From assembly GCF_000265385.1 (NCBI RefSeq), contig NC_018013.1:3016001-3080000 (forward strand): a stretch of DNA of 64,000 nucleotides, read 5' to 3'. Each line of letters opens with the position of its first letter. Position 1 is the first letter of the stretch. The DNA comes from Aequorivita sublithincola DSM 14238. GTDB taxonomy: Bacteria > Bacteroidota > Bacteroidia > Flavobacteriales > Flavobacteriaceae. The position numbers and the translations under genes are program-made. This document shows, piece after piece, positions 1-8,518 of the stretch. The notes beneath the pieces were generated by a model. That model made no database searches. It was given only the letters and a program-made list of their open reading frames with translations, and had not been told where the DNA came from.

Positions 1-59
1 GCAAAGAATCATTTACAGCTTCTTATTTAAAAGAGAAACTTTGAGAGCTTTGCTATTTT

Positions 60-74
60 TGGCACACTAATTGA
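60..74 (+). promoter_or_regulatory. Possible sigma-54 (-24/-12) promoter
   Basis: TGGCAC at 60-65 is followed after five bases by TTGA at 71-74, close to the RpoN consensus TGGCACGNNNNTTGC (the last C is A here). No coding region follows before the hairpin terminator at 122-165, so it could drive a short RNA. An overlapping TATTTTTG at 53-60 is instead a possible sigma-A-type -7 box, so the reading is ambiguous. Confidence 0.35.
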
Positions 75-121
75 AATCATAAAAACCATAAGACTTTTTA
101 GTTTTTGGTTGGTTAGTTTTT

Positions 122-165
122 AAAATCCGTTGAATGTGGTAAAACACTTCAGCGGATTTTTTATT
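122..165 (+). terminator. Rho-independent terminator
   Basis: Arms AAAATCCG and CGGATTTT enclose a mostly paired TGAA/TTCA and GTG/CAC region and are followed by a run of T. It ends whatever is transcribed rightwards from the left edge of the window. No gene can be supported in 1-121 or 166-303; the latter stretch is only AT-rich, with degenerate repeats of AATTTGG and AATTTTTGG. Confidence 0.75.
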
Positions 166-303
166 TATGCACTTCTATAAATCAATCTAACTCAATTTGA
201 AATTTAATTATTTTGAATTTTTGGTATTTGAGCTTTATTTGGAATTTGGGTTTTGGAATTTGATGTTTCATTTTTATTATTGAAAATCAGACGTTTAAAA
301 TTG

Positions 304-318
304 TGGCACGGTCGTTGG
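304..318 (+). promoter_or_regulatory. Sigma-54-like promoter of the secreted-protein gene
   Basis: TGGCACG at 304-310, then four bases, then TTGG at 315-318. This matches the RpoN -24/-12 consensus except for the last base. It lies 68 bases before the ATG at 386, leaving a leader of about 55 nt. The -12 region is the left arm of an inverted repeat TTGGTT...AACCAA whose right arm is in the leader near 340-345. Confidence 0.5.
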
Positions 319-385
319 TTATTCATAATCGTACAAGGCTAACCAAAGAAAAACAAGCAAGTACGAACCTTTAAATTTTAAAATC

Positions 386-1633
386 ATGAAAAACCTAGCA
401 CTTATTTTTAGCATCCTTTTTATGGGATTTTCAGCAAACGCAACTTCCCTCGAAAGTGAAAATAACTTCAGAAGAGGTTATGACGGTAAAGCCTACATCT
501 TCGTTGAAGGCGATGTGGAATTCTCCGTTTTTCCAGACGGCCAATTCGACTTTGTTTATGTTGGACCTCAAACTGGTTCACAAGTAACCATTAGTTCTCC
601 AAACGTAAATGTAAGTTTTAATTCGGGTTATGATTATGAAACCTACGTTCAGTATGATGATTATGGCGCGGTTATTCAAGTGGAAAGTGTTCCAATTTAT
701 TATGATAACTACGGTCGTATTGTTCAAGCTGGAAATGTTGACATTCAATATAACAACAGACGCTTAGTTCGCGTAGGTGGATTGCATGTATTTTACAATA
801 ACTATGGTTATTTTTCGCACTATTCTGGCGTGATTAATAGGTACAACCCATATTATGTGTATCGTCCTTGGCACGCGTATTATGCGCCACCAATTTATAG
901 CCATTGCATAGTTTATGATATGCCTTACAGAAGATATTATGCTCCTGTTAGATATAACTATCACGACCACGTAGTGTATTACAAAAACAGAAATCAAGTG
1001 GCTTATCAAAATGGCCGTAGAGATTTTTACAATCCAGGAAGCCGGGTTTACGATAAAAGAGGGAGAAGTTCCATAAACAAGGATTACAATCCGAATAGAA
1101 ATAACACTATGGTCGCTTCAAATACTGGGCGTGCCAATACTACAACTCGAAACAATAGTTCAATTCGTAGCAATAGTACTCGAAATAGTACCACAACAAG
1201 AAGTAGCAGCACCAACAGTAAAGGAGCCGCAACCGTAGATAGAAATACGCGAAGCACTCGAAGTAATTTAAATAGTGTTCCGACAAGAACTACTAATAAT
1301 TCAAAAGACGTAAACAACGAACGCGTAAGCAATAGTAACACAAGAAATACTGTGAAAAATACTAGAAGTGAAAATACAGTTCGTTCAAACAATACAAGAA
1401 CTGCTTCTACTGAAAGAAACGTTCAGAAGCCACAAACACGAAGCGCATCTTCAAACAATAGAAGTAATTCGGTAACAAGAAAGACAACGGCTCCTAAAAG
1501 AGAAACGGCAAGCCGTAGTACAGTAAATAAATCTAGTGCTCCTTCACGAAGTAGTTCTAATGTGAACAATTCACGAGGAAATTCTTCAAAAAGTAACTCC
1601 TCAAGTGGAGTTAGACCCAGAGGAAGAGGATAA
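386..1633 (+). CDS. Secreted flavobacterial protein with basic low-complexity tail
   Basis: A 415-residue protein with a clear N-terminal signal peptide (ending about residue 19 in FSANA). Residues 25-200 form a Tyr/Asn/Gly-rich domain with short irregular repeats such as YYDNYGR and FYNNYGY. From about residue 205 to the end it is a disordered Arg/Ser/Asn/Thr tail with almost no hydrophobic residues, hence strongly basic. I know similar proteins only as conserved Flavobacteriaceae hypotheticals; function is unknown. The gene stands alone between a sigma-54-like promoter (304-318) and a strong terminator (1655-1701). A basic, flexible tail on an exported domain suggests binding to anionic envelope polymers, DNA or polysaccharide, but that is inference. 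Confidence 0.85.
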   Translation: MKNLALIFSILFMGFSANATSLESENNFRRGYDGKAYIFVEGDVEFSVFPDGQFDFVYVGPQTGSQVTISSPNVNVSFNSGYDYETYVQYDDYGAVIQVESVPIYYDNYGRIVQAGNVDIQYNNRRLVRVGGLHVFYNNYGYFSHYSGVINRYNPYYVYRPWHAYYAPPIYSHCIVYDMPYRRYYAPVRYNYHDHVVYYKNRNQVAYQNGRRDFYNPGSRVYDKRGRSSINKDYNPNRNNTMVASNTGRANTTTRNNSSIRSNSTRNSTTTRSSSTNSKGAATVDRNTRSTRSNLNSVPTRTTNNSKDVNNERVSNSNTRNTVKNTRSENTVRSNNTRTASTERNVQKPQTRSASSNNRSNSVTRKTTAPKRETASRSTVNKSSAPSRSSSNVNNSRGNSSKSNSSSGVRPRGRG

Positions 1634-1654
1634 AGATAGTTTTTTGGTTGGTTG

Positions 1655-1701
1655 AAAACCTTCGTGAATCTGTTTGATAACAGAGGATCGGAGGTTTTTT
1701 T
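1655..1701 (+). terminator. Terminator of the secreted-protein gene
   Basis: Arms AAAACCTTCG and CGGAGGTTTT with an inner TCTGTT/AACAGA stem, followed by T7. It also overlaps the end of the opposing glycosyltransferase gene (stop at 1700), so it may work in both directions. Confidence 0.7.
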
Positions 1702-2998
1702 AATTCTGAATTCTAAATTCAGAATTTAGAATTAGAGAAGCCATTCGTTTTGTCACTTCCCTCCTGCTGTATTTTTCAATTCCTTCGGAAGCGATTGCTA
1801 AATTTCCACTTTTGAATTGTTCGTATAATTTAAGAATTTCAACTTTTAATTCATCATCATTCCAATAACTAAAGAATATTCCAGATTTCGTTTCAGAAAT
1901 AATTACTTCAATATCACTTTCCTTCGGTCCCAAAGCAATTATTGGACGTTTAGCTGCCAGATATTCAAATAGTTTTCCTGGAATAATTGCACGAGTTGCT
2001 GTGCTATTTATTTCAACTAAAAGCAACACTTGACTTTGATGTTGAAGTTGCAATGCTCTAGAATGCGAAACGTAGCCTAAAAATTTACAATTTGAAATAA
2101 GTTCTGCATTCTCAAGACTTTTCTTTACCTCTTCGCTTACGGCTCCAGCAAATTTCAATTCTAAATCATTTTTGAAATCTGAGTTTTCCTTGCAGATTTC
2201 AGCTAGAACCTTCCACAAAACTTCAGGATTTCGCTCGCTTAGAAGGGAGCCAATATGTGAAATTGAAAAATTGGAATCCATTTGAAAGTCTATTTCTTCC
2301 GAAATATCAAAGCCATTTGTAATTACCTCAATTGGTGTTTCGGTAATCATCTCAAACTCTTTCTTCGTTGTTGGGCTTGTTACAGTAATTACATCAGCAG
2401 ATTTTAAAACTGAAACCTCTAGCGCTTTATGTTTTCGTGCTGAAGATTTATTCAATCGTAGCGATTTGTGGTAATGAATCGTCGTCCACGGATCGCGGAA
2501 ATCTGCAATCCACTTTATGTTCAACTCTTTTTGAAGTTGCATTCCTATTAAGTGAAGACTATGCGGCGGCCCGGTTGTTATAACCACCTCCACATCATTT
2601 TCAGTAATATATTTTGAAAGAAATACAACTGAAGGTTTTACCCAACCCACACGCGCATCTGGTATAAAAAAGTTTCCACGAAGATAAAGCATCAGCTTTT
2701 CCATTGCTGAAATTTCTTTTTTTGAAATGATACCGCTACTAATCTGCTTCGTTTTCTTTTTTGATAAAAGCTTCGCAAAACGGTACGGTTCGCTGATTGG
2801 TTGCTTTAAGATTTCAATATTTGAGGGAATTTCCGAAGAAAAGTTTTCGTCAATCAGAGGGTAATTTGGGTTTTCGGGTGCGTAAACAATTGGTTCCACT
2901 CCAAATTCCCTAAAATATTTCACAAACTTTAACCATCGCTGTACGCCGGGACCGCCTGCTGGAGGCCAATAGTATGTAATGATTAGAGCGCGTTTCAT
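1700..2998 (-). CDS. GT4-type glycosyltransferase
   Basis: A 432-residue protein beginning MKRALIITYYWPPAGGPGVQ, the glycine-rich N-terminal donor-domain loop of GT-B glycosyltransferases that act on nucleotide-sugars. The N-terminal Rossmann domain spans about 1-190. The C-terminal domain (about 230-410) contains IPGKLFEYLAAKRPII, the usual GT4 donor-site signature around the conserved Glu. No membrane segment or signal peptide is seen, so it should act at the cytoplasmic face. It starts directly after the stop codon of the YfhO gene and is surely co-transcribed with it. The acceptor is unknown; exopolysaccharide, lipopolysaccharide or protein glycosylation are possible. Confidence 0.85.
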   Translation of the reverse strand: MKRALIITYYWPPAGGPGVQRWLKFVKYFREFGVEPIVYAPENPNYPLIDENFSSEIPSNIEILKQPISEPYRFAKLLSKKKTKQISSGIISKKEISAMEKLMLYLRGNFFIPDARVGWVKPSVVFLSKYITENDVEVVITTGPPHSLHLIGMQLQKELNIKWIADFRDPWTTIHYHKSLRLNKSSARKHKALEVSVLKSADVITVTSPTTKKEFEMITETPIEVITNGFDISEEIDFQMDSNFSISHIGSLLSERNPEVLWKVLAEICKENSDFKNDLELKFAGAVSEEVKKSLENAELISNCKFLGYVSHSRALQLQHQSQVLLLVEINSTATRAIIPGKLFEYLAAKRPIIALGPKESDIEVIISETKSGIFFSYWNDDELKVEILKLYEQFKSGNLAIASEGIEKYSRREVTKRMASLILNSEFRIQN

Positions 2999-5434
2999 TT
3001 ATTCTTTCATTTCTTTTTTCCGAAAAACAAAATACAAACCACTCAATAAAATCAAAAGAAAAACGATAGTGCTTGCCAATGAAATTGTTCTTCCTGTTTG
3101 TATTACTTTCGGCTCAAATTTGAATTCTATTTTATTATTTCCTGGCGGAATTACCATAGCCCTCAACAAATAATCTGCCCTAAAATATTCCGCAGGTTTT
3201 CCGTTGATGTATGCGTTCCAACCTTTTGGATAATATACTTCTGAAAAAATAGCGAGTTGCGAGGATTTAGTTGAAGCTTCATAAACCAATTTATTCGGTT
3301 GATGACTGAAAAGTTCAATGGTTGCTGTACTATCACGTTTCATATTTTGATTTGGAATTTTAGAAAGAAATTCCTTATTGATAACTGCAGTTTTCTTGGT
3401 GTCTAAACTATCCAAAAGCTGAATTTCTTCATTTGCATTATTCGCAGGCTGCACATTTTCCACAAACCACGCATCGCCATTTGCATACGGATTGCGCTGT
3501 GCCACTGGACCACCGTTTTTTGCTTGTGTAATAATATAACGGACATTCATCATATTTAGAATCCCGATGTTTCCTTGGCTGATATAAAATTCAAATAAAT
3601 CCTGCATTCTGCCAGGTTTTGCAGCGTGATAGCCGCCTAAAGCATTATGATAATAACTCGCTTTTCCGCTGTTGAAGGCGTTCGTAGTTGCATCGTAAAC
3701 ACGATAATGACCTTCATCCTTTAAAATTTGTTCATCAGCGCCATTCATTTGAAAAGGCTCATTAACCATTTTGGCTTGAACAAAAGCATCTTCGTTTACA
3801 TATCTTCGGTCAACACCAACCAAATCAACCAAAACCAAAACGCATAGAGCGGCTATGGCAAATCCTTTTTTAAGCGTTCCTTTCATAAAGAACCAAAGAA
3901 CGGCAGCTGTTAAAACCACAAAAATCAAGGAACGAATAGCATCGGAAGTGAAAAGTGACATTCTATCTTCGCGTATGGCTTCTAAAAACGGAAGGCCCAT
4001 TTCATCTCTAAAATAGCTGTCATAAGGACTTGCAAAATCGAACAGCGCTGATTTAAAAAGAATAAACAATAAGGTAAGACCACCAACAATTCCTGTTGAC
4101 CAAAGCAAAGCCTTCTTTTTCTCTTCTTCTCTTTCAAAATTGCTGAAATATTGATGTAAACCAACTATCGCAAGTATTGGAAGAATCAATTCAATAATAA
4201 CTTGTATTGAAGAAACCGCACGGAATTTATCGTACATCGGAACATAATCAATAAAAAACTCTGTTAGGCCGCTGAAGTTTTTTCCCCAAGAAAGTAATAA
4301 TGTCAACCCAAAACCCGAAACAACCCACCATTTCAATCTTCCACGTATTAAAAATAGAGCAAGAACAGATAGAAAAATAACGATGGCGCCAATATACGCA
4401 GGTGCTCCCACGAAAGTTTGGTTACCCCAATACATTGGAATTTGGCGTAAAGCTTGATTCGCTTCCTGAGAAGAAGCGCCCATTCGCATCAAACTTTCAA
4501 CAGTTTTTGAATCTTTTGGAAATTCTTCGGTGGAACTTCCACCCATAAAATTAGGAATAAACAGATTGAAACTTTCCAGCATTCCGTAACTGTATTCGGT
4601 TATATAATCAAAATCGAGGCCTGTTTTGTTGTCTTTTGGTGTGCCGTCTGCATTTATTGTAAGTTCCGTTTTGCCACGAGTTGAAGTATCTGCGTACTCT
4701 TTGGTCGCGAGAATATTTGTAGCGTTTAAACCAACAGCAATCAAAACGCCAATAACCATTATTCCGACTGCTTTAAAATAATGCGGCAACAATTTCTTTT
4801 TGAAAGCATCAATCAAATAAACAATACCGATGATTACTACCAAAAGCATCAAATAATACGTCATTTGGAAGTGGTTTGCAACCAATTCCAAGCCCATTGA
4901 AACTGTGAGCAATAAAAATCCCCAGAGATATTTTCCTCGGAAAGTGAGAAAGATTCCGCTTAAAACAAAGGGCATATAAGCTATTGCGTGTGCTTTTGCA
5001 TTATGACCAACGCCTAAAATAATTATTAAATAAGTTGAAAAACCAAAGGCCAAAGCGCCGAGAAAAGCTAGTTTGTAATCTACTTTTAGCACCAAAAAGA
5101 GGATATACATTCCTATGAAATATAGGAAGAGATAATCTGCCGGACGTGGTAGAAAACGTATGGCAAGATCTAGCTGTTTTATGTAATTGTTTGGATATTT
5201 GGCACCCAATTGATAGGTCGGCATTCCGCCGAAAGCCGCGTCAGTCCAATAAGTTTCTTCGCCAGTTGCTTTTCTAAAATCGTTTTGCTGCTTTGCCATT
5301 CCAGTGTATTGCACAATATCACTTTGGAATATTTTTTTACCCTGCAAAACAGGATTGAAATATGCCAGTGAAGCAACAATGAATAAAACAAAAACAACTA
5401 AATGGGGAAGAAATTTTTTATAGTTGGACTGCAT
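2999..5434 (-). CDS. YfhO family multi-spanning membrane protein
   Basis: An 811-residue protein with around a dozen hydrophobic segments over residues 15-580 and a soluble C-terminal domain (about 590-770) before a last membrane helix at 780-800. Length and pattern fit the YfhO family (PF09586), GT-C-like membrane proteins which in Gram-positives help glycosylate lipoteichoic acid and which in Bacteroidota are common but uncharacterised. The first luminal loop holds QSDIVQYTGM, an acidic site of the kind GT-C enzymes use. It is the first gene of a two-gene unit with the downstream GT4 glycosyltransferase, so a shared envelope-glycan role is likely. The substrate cannot be read from sequence. 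Confidence 0.85.
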   Translation of the reverse strand: MQSNYKKFLPHLVVFVLFIVASLAYFNPVLQGKKIFQSDIVQYTGMAKQQNDFRKATGEETYWTDAAFGGMPTYQLGAKYPNNYIKQLDLAIRFLPRPADYLFLYFIGMYILFLVLKVDYKLAFLGALAFGFSTYLIIILGVGHNAKAHAIAYMPFVLSGIFLTFRGKYLWGFLLLTVSMGLELVANHFQMTYYLMLLVVIIGIVYLIDAFKKKLLPHYFKAVGIMVIGVLIAVGLNATNILATKEYADTSTRGKTELTINADGTPKDNKTGLDFDYITEYSYGMLESFNLFIPNFMGGSSTEEFPKDSKTVESLMRMGASSQEANQALRQIPMYWGNQTFVGAPAYIGAIVIFLSVLALFLIRGRLKWWVVSGFGLTLLLSWGKNFSGLTEFFIDYVPMYDKFRAVSSIQVIIELILPILAIVGLHQYFSNFEREEEKKKALLWSTGIVGGLTLLFILFKSALFDFASPYDSYFRDEMGLPFLEAIREDRMSLFTSDAIRSLIFVVLTAAVLWFFMKGTLKKGFAIAALCVLVLVDLVGVDRRYVNEDAFVQAKMVNEPFQMNGADEQILKDEGHYRVYDATTNAFNSGKASYYHNALGGYHAAKPGRMQDLFEFYISQGNIGILNMMNVRYIITQAKNGGPVAQRNPYANGDAWFVENVQPANNANEEIQLLDSLDTKKTAVINKEFLSKIPNQNMKRDSTATIELFSHQPNKLVYEASTKSSQLAIFSEVYYPKGWNAYINGKPAEYFRADYLLRAMVIPPGNNKIEFKFEPKVIQTGRTISLASTIVFLLILLSGLYFVFRKKEMKE

Positions 5435-5542
5435 AATTTGACGGATGAGTTTGAAGCGGGGAAATTAGCGAAAATATGTGGAAAATGATGGGTGCTGGAT
5501 GACAGATGACGGGTGCGGTCATCAGTCATCCAACAGCCTTAT

Positions 5543-5812
5543 TCAATCCACTTCCTCAAACTCCACATATTCCCCAACTTTTTTGCTGGAGCGTGCGTTT
5601 TGAGCTGGATTTTTATCAATCGTAATACTTCCCTCCTTTTCTTGAGAGTTTGCGTTTGGACTATTTCCGAAGAATTGCTCGAATTGTTGCCCAGCTTTTT
5701 TAGAAATATAGCGCATCAAGTAAGGCGTAGCAAGCTTTATGAGAAACTTAAGCCCAAAATATACGAGAAGAACGATTAATATCGTTTTTAAGAATGTCAT
5801 CATAATTGTCAA
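5543..5812 (-). CDS. DUF4834 family small membrane protein
   Basis: An 89-residue protein with one N-terminal membrane helix (about residues 5-25), then a basic linker with KKAGQQFEQFFGN and a charged C-terminus. This matches DUF4834, a small Bacteroidota-only family of unknown function. A start at the internal Met 5 is also possible. An overlapping rightward reading frame of similar length (5513-5779) has no family character and was rejected. Confidence 0.75.
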   Translation of the reverse strand: MTIMMTFLKTILIVLLVYFGLKFLIKLATPYLMRYISKKAGQQFEQFFGNSPNANSQEKEGSITIDKNPAQNARSSKKVGEYVEFEEVD

Positions 5813-5883
5813 ATTCTTTTCAAAAATAAGGATTGATGCAGAAAAAGAAGAATGCTGACTATTAAATTATTGGTAAAATCTTA

Positions 5884-5891
5884 TATCTTTG
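5884..5891 (+). promoter_or_regulatory. -7 box TATCTTTG before the transporter gene
   Basis: A perfect TAnnTTTG box 18 bases before the ATG at 5910, giving a leader of roughly 12-14 nt. No well-spaced -33 element is evident. Confidence 0.5.
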
Positions 5892-5909
5892 AACTAAACC
5901 CACCGTTTC

Positions 5910-6893
5910 ATGAACCTCAAACTTCCCTTATTATTTCTCTTCAGTTTTATAACCTTTACAAATGTTTCGGCACAATATACTGAAATGATAAATACCAACC
6001 GTCCTGGTGGCTCGCAGGGTGCATTTGCTGTTGGCACAAAAGTGCTGCAAATTGAATCTGGAGTTAGTTATGGAAAGGAAAAGCACAAACTTTTACAAAC
6101 AAATACTAATGGTTTATCGATAGATTATGCTGTTCGATACGGTATATGGAAAGAGCGTTTGGAGTTTAGCGCTATGGGCGAATTTCAATATAACCAAGTT
6201 ACAGACAATCGTTCTTCATTAGCAAGAGAGTACAATCTTTCAAATTTCAAAAGCAACACCCTGGGAGTGAAATATTTGGTGTATGACCCTTATAGAAAAC
6301 GTGAATTAAAAGGCCCTAACCTTTACAGTTGGAAGGCCAACAATAAAACACAATGGTCAGATTTAATTCCTGCAATTTCACTTTACGCAGGGATGAATAT
6401 TGATTTTGCTGACAATCCGTTCACTCCTGAAACAAAAAGTGCAATAAGTCCAAAGTTTTTGCTTTCAACCCAAAATAATTTTATTGGAGGTTGGGTTTTT
6501 GTAACTAATATAATCGTAGATCGAGTTACTTCAGACTTCCCTACTTACGGCTATATTGTTACGCTAACACATGCTACCAACCGCTTGTTTTCTATTTTTG
6601 TTGAGAATCAAGGTTTTAAAAGCGATTTTTATTCAGATCAACTACTTCGTGGTGGTGCGGCAACTTTGGTTAATCAAAATTTTCAAGTTGATCTTTCGGT
6701 AACCTACAGTTTAAAAGATACACCTTCAAAGTTTTACGGTCGTGTGGGCGTAGCTTATCGTATTGATAGACACGATAAAGATGAATTCTTAGAAGACAAA
6801 GCCATCAAAGAGGATAAGAAAAAAGAAAAGAAAAAAGATAAAAAAGAAGAACGCCAAGACGAACTAAATTTAGACGAAAACGGCGAACAATAA
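5910..6893 (+). CDS. Outer-membrane transporter-like beta-barrel protein
   Basis: A 327-residue protein with signal peptide MNLKLPLLFLFSFITFTNVS followed by AQ. The mature part has alternating aromatic/polar strands, a conserved NTNRPGGSQGAF segment near the N-terminus and ends in a Lys/Glu-rich tail (about 290-327). It resembles the Bacteroidota transporter-like proteins related to the phenol-degradation MetA barrel family. The charged tail is unusual for a barrel, whose last strand normally ends in an aromatic residue, so the tail probably lies in the periplasm. Eight bases separate it from the GNAT gene, so the two are likely co-transcribed. No substrate can be proposed. Confidence 0.7.
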   Translation: MNLKLPLLFLFSFITFTNVSAQYTEMINTNRPGGSQGAFAVGTKVLQIESGVSYGKEKHKLLQTNTNGLSIDYAVRYGIWKERLEFSAMGEFQYNQVTDNRSSLAREYNLSNFKSNTLGVKYLVYDPYRKRELKGPNLYSWKANNKTQWSDLIPAISLYAGMNIDFADNPFTPETKSAISPKFLLSTQNNFIGGWVFVTNIIVDRVTSDFPTYGYIVTLTHATNRLFSIFVENQGFKSDFYSDQLLRGGAATLVNQNFQVDLSVTYSLKDTPSKFYGRVGVAYRIDRHDKDEFLEDKAIKEDKKKEKKKDKKEERQDELNLDENGEQ

Positions 6894-6901
6894 TATTATA
6901 T

Positions 6902-8020
6902 ATGATTACAGTAAAACAAATCTCCTCAAAAAGTGATATTAAAACATTTATCACTTTTCCCTTTAAGCTCTATAAAGACTGTGAATATTGGGTTCCATCA
7001 CTTATTAAAGATGAATTGGAAACCTTAGATGCTAAAAAAAATCCTGTATTTAAAAATGCCGATGCTTGGTATTATTTAGCTTACAAAAATGATGAAATCG
7101 TTGGTCGTATTGCGGTTATTCTGAATCATTTAGAAGTAAACGAACAAGGAAAGAAAAAAATTCGTTTCGGTTGGCTAGATATGGTTGATGATATTGAAGT
7201 TACCAAAGCATTGCTAGAAAAGGCTTACGAAAAAGGGCGCGAACACAACCTAGAATACGCCGAAGGTCCCGTAGGTTTCAGCAATATGGAAAAAGCTGGA
7301 ATACTGACTATGGGTTTTGATGAAATGAATACTATGATTACTTGGTATCATTACCCCTATTATGCAAAACATCTAGAAAAGCTAGGCTATGAAAAACAAG
7401 CAACTTGGGTAGAATACAGACTTCAAATACCAAATACTATTTTTGAAAAGGTTGCAAAGTTTTCCAAGATTATTCGGGAACGTTATAAACTTTCCGTAAT
7501 TCGTTTTAAAGATAAAAAGGAGATTTTACCTTATGTGGATGAAATGTTTGGTCTATTAAACAAGACTTATAATACACTTCAAACCTTTGTGCCTATTCAG
7601 CAATATCAAATAGATTATTATAAAGAGAAGTATTTTAGCTTTATTCATCCAGATTACATCTGCTGTATAAAAGACGAAACAGGAAAACTGATTGCTTTTT
7701 CAATTGTGATGCCTTCTTTTTCAAAAGCATTGAAAAAGGCAAATGGAAAACTTTTCCCTTTTGGTTGGAGCCATATTCTAAAAGCACAGAAAAAGAACGA
7801 TACCGCCGCTTTTTATTTAATAGGAATTGACCCAGAATACCAAGGAAAAGGCGTAACCGCAATTATTTTCGAGGAGATGCAATACCTTTTTAACTCGAAA
7901 GGAATTCATACTGTGGAAACCAATCCAGAGTTAAAAGAAAACACGGCCGTACAATTACTTTGGAAGGATTATAATCCTGTGCAGCATAAGGAGAGGAGTA
8001 CTTTTAGGAGGGATATTTAA
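6902..8020 (+). CDS. GNAT-fold N-acetyltransferase-like protein
   Basis: A 372-residue cytosolic protein. The C-terminal half has a GNAT acetyl-CoA site, YLIGIDPEYQGKGVTAIIFE, where the QGKGV turn is the Q/RxxGxG pyrophosphate loop. The N-terminal half (about 1-190) looks like a second, diverged GNAT-like domain with VGRIAVILN, so the protein may be a tandem GNAT as in FemX/MprF-type or mycothiol enzymes. It follows the transporter-like gene by 8 bases. The substrate is unknown. Confidence 0.8.
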   Translation: MITVKQISSKSDIKTFITFPFKLYKDCEYWVPSLIKDELETLDAKKNPVFKNADAWYYLAYKNDEIVGRIAVILNHLEVNEQGKKKIRFGWLDMVDDIEVTKALLEKAYEKGREHNLEYAEGPVGFSNMEKAGILTMGFDEMNTMITWYHYPYYAKHLEKLGYEKQATWVEYRLQIPNTIFEKVAKFSKIIRERYKLSVIRFKDKKEILPYVDEMFGLLNKTYNTLQTFVPIQQYQIDYYKEKYFSFIHPDYICCIKDETGKLIAFSIVMPSFSKALKKANGKLFPFGWSHILKAQKKNDTAAFYLIGIDPEYQGKGVTAIIFEEMQYLFNSKGIHTVETNPELKENTAVQLLWKDYNPVQHKERSTFRRDI

Positions 8021-8035
8021 TAAGTTTTTAATTAT

Positions 8036-8410
8036 TTAATCCCAAAACAGAGATAACTGTGCCATAAAATAAAGGTATAGCAATAGAAAACTAAAAACCC
8101 AATTAAAAAAAGAAAATATCAATTGTTTTTTACTGTACCACTTACTGAATATTGACACGAAAATAGTATTAAGAAGTAAAAAAGGACACCAAAATGCGAG
8201 TATATAAATAGGTAATTGAAGTCCGAAATATTTAAATTTTGCTAACCCTTCATTATAACCGAATGCCGACCTTGTATTTTCATATTGTGGATTTAATTCA
8301 GGTTTTAAAATATATTCAAAATTCAAATATGTAAAAACACTCGCGCTTATTAACAAATAGCAAATAATAAAAATTGAAATAATTTTGATGGTCTTATAGT
8401 AAGTAGTCAT
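8036..8410 (-). CDS. Small membrane protein of unknown function
   Basis: A 124-residue protein with three predicted membrane helices (about 8-28, 68-90 and 98-118) and a soluble loop between the first two. I recognise no family. It is convergent with the GNAT gene and isolated, with its own AT-rich upstream region. Composition matches its neighbours, so it is probably real but lineage-specific. Confidence 0.6.
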   Translation of the reverse strand: MTTYYKTIKIISIFIICYLLISASVFTYLNFEYILKPELNPQYENTRSAFGYNEGLAKFKYFGLQLPIYILAFWCPFLLLNTIFVSIFSKWYSKKQLIFSFFNWVFSFLLLYLYFMAQLSLFWD

Positions 8411-8463
8411 CTAGTTTTGGAATATCTATAATTTACTAATGTTTTAAATTTCAAAACAGTATT

Positions 8464-8491
8464 AAAAAATCCACCAAAAAGGTGGATTTTT
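8464..8491. terminator. Bidirectional hairpin terminator
   Basis: Arms AAAAATCCACC and GGTGGATTTTT around a five-A loop; T or A tracts on both sides. On the minus strand it lies just downstream of the oxoamine synthase gene, which ends at 8519. Confidence 0.8.
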
Positions 8492-8518
8492 CAATATATA
8501 ATATTCAGTTTATTTAAT

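Noticed and set aside
1084..1392. 102-codon Leu/Val-rich frame antisense to the secreted-protein gene
   Set aside because: It is simply the antisense of the Arg/Ser/Asn tail, which always reads as hydrophobic residues.
5194..5210. TTTGGCACCCAATTGA, resembling a sigma-54 promoter
   Set aside because: Lies inside the YfhO coding region and points away from any gene it could serve; spacing is also poor.
5513..5779. Rightward 88-codon frame opposite DUF4834
   Set aside because: No protein-family character; the opposite strand encodes a recognised DUF4834 protein with a proper membrane helix.
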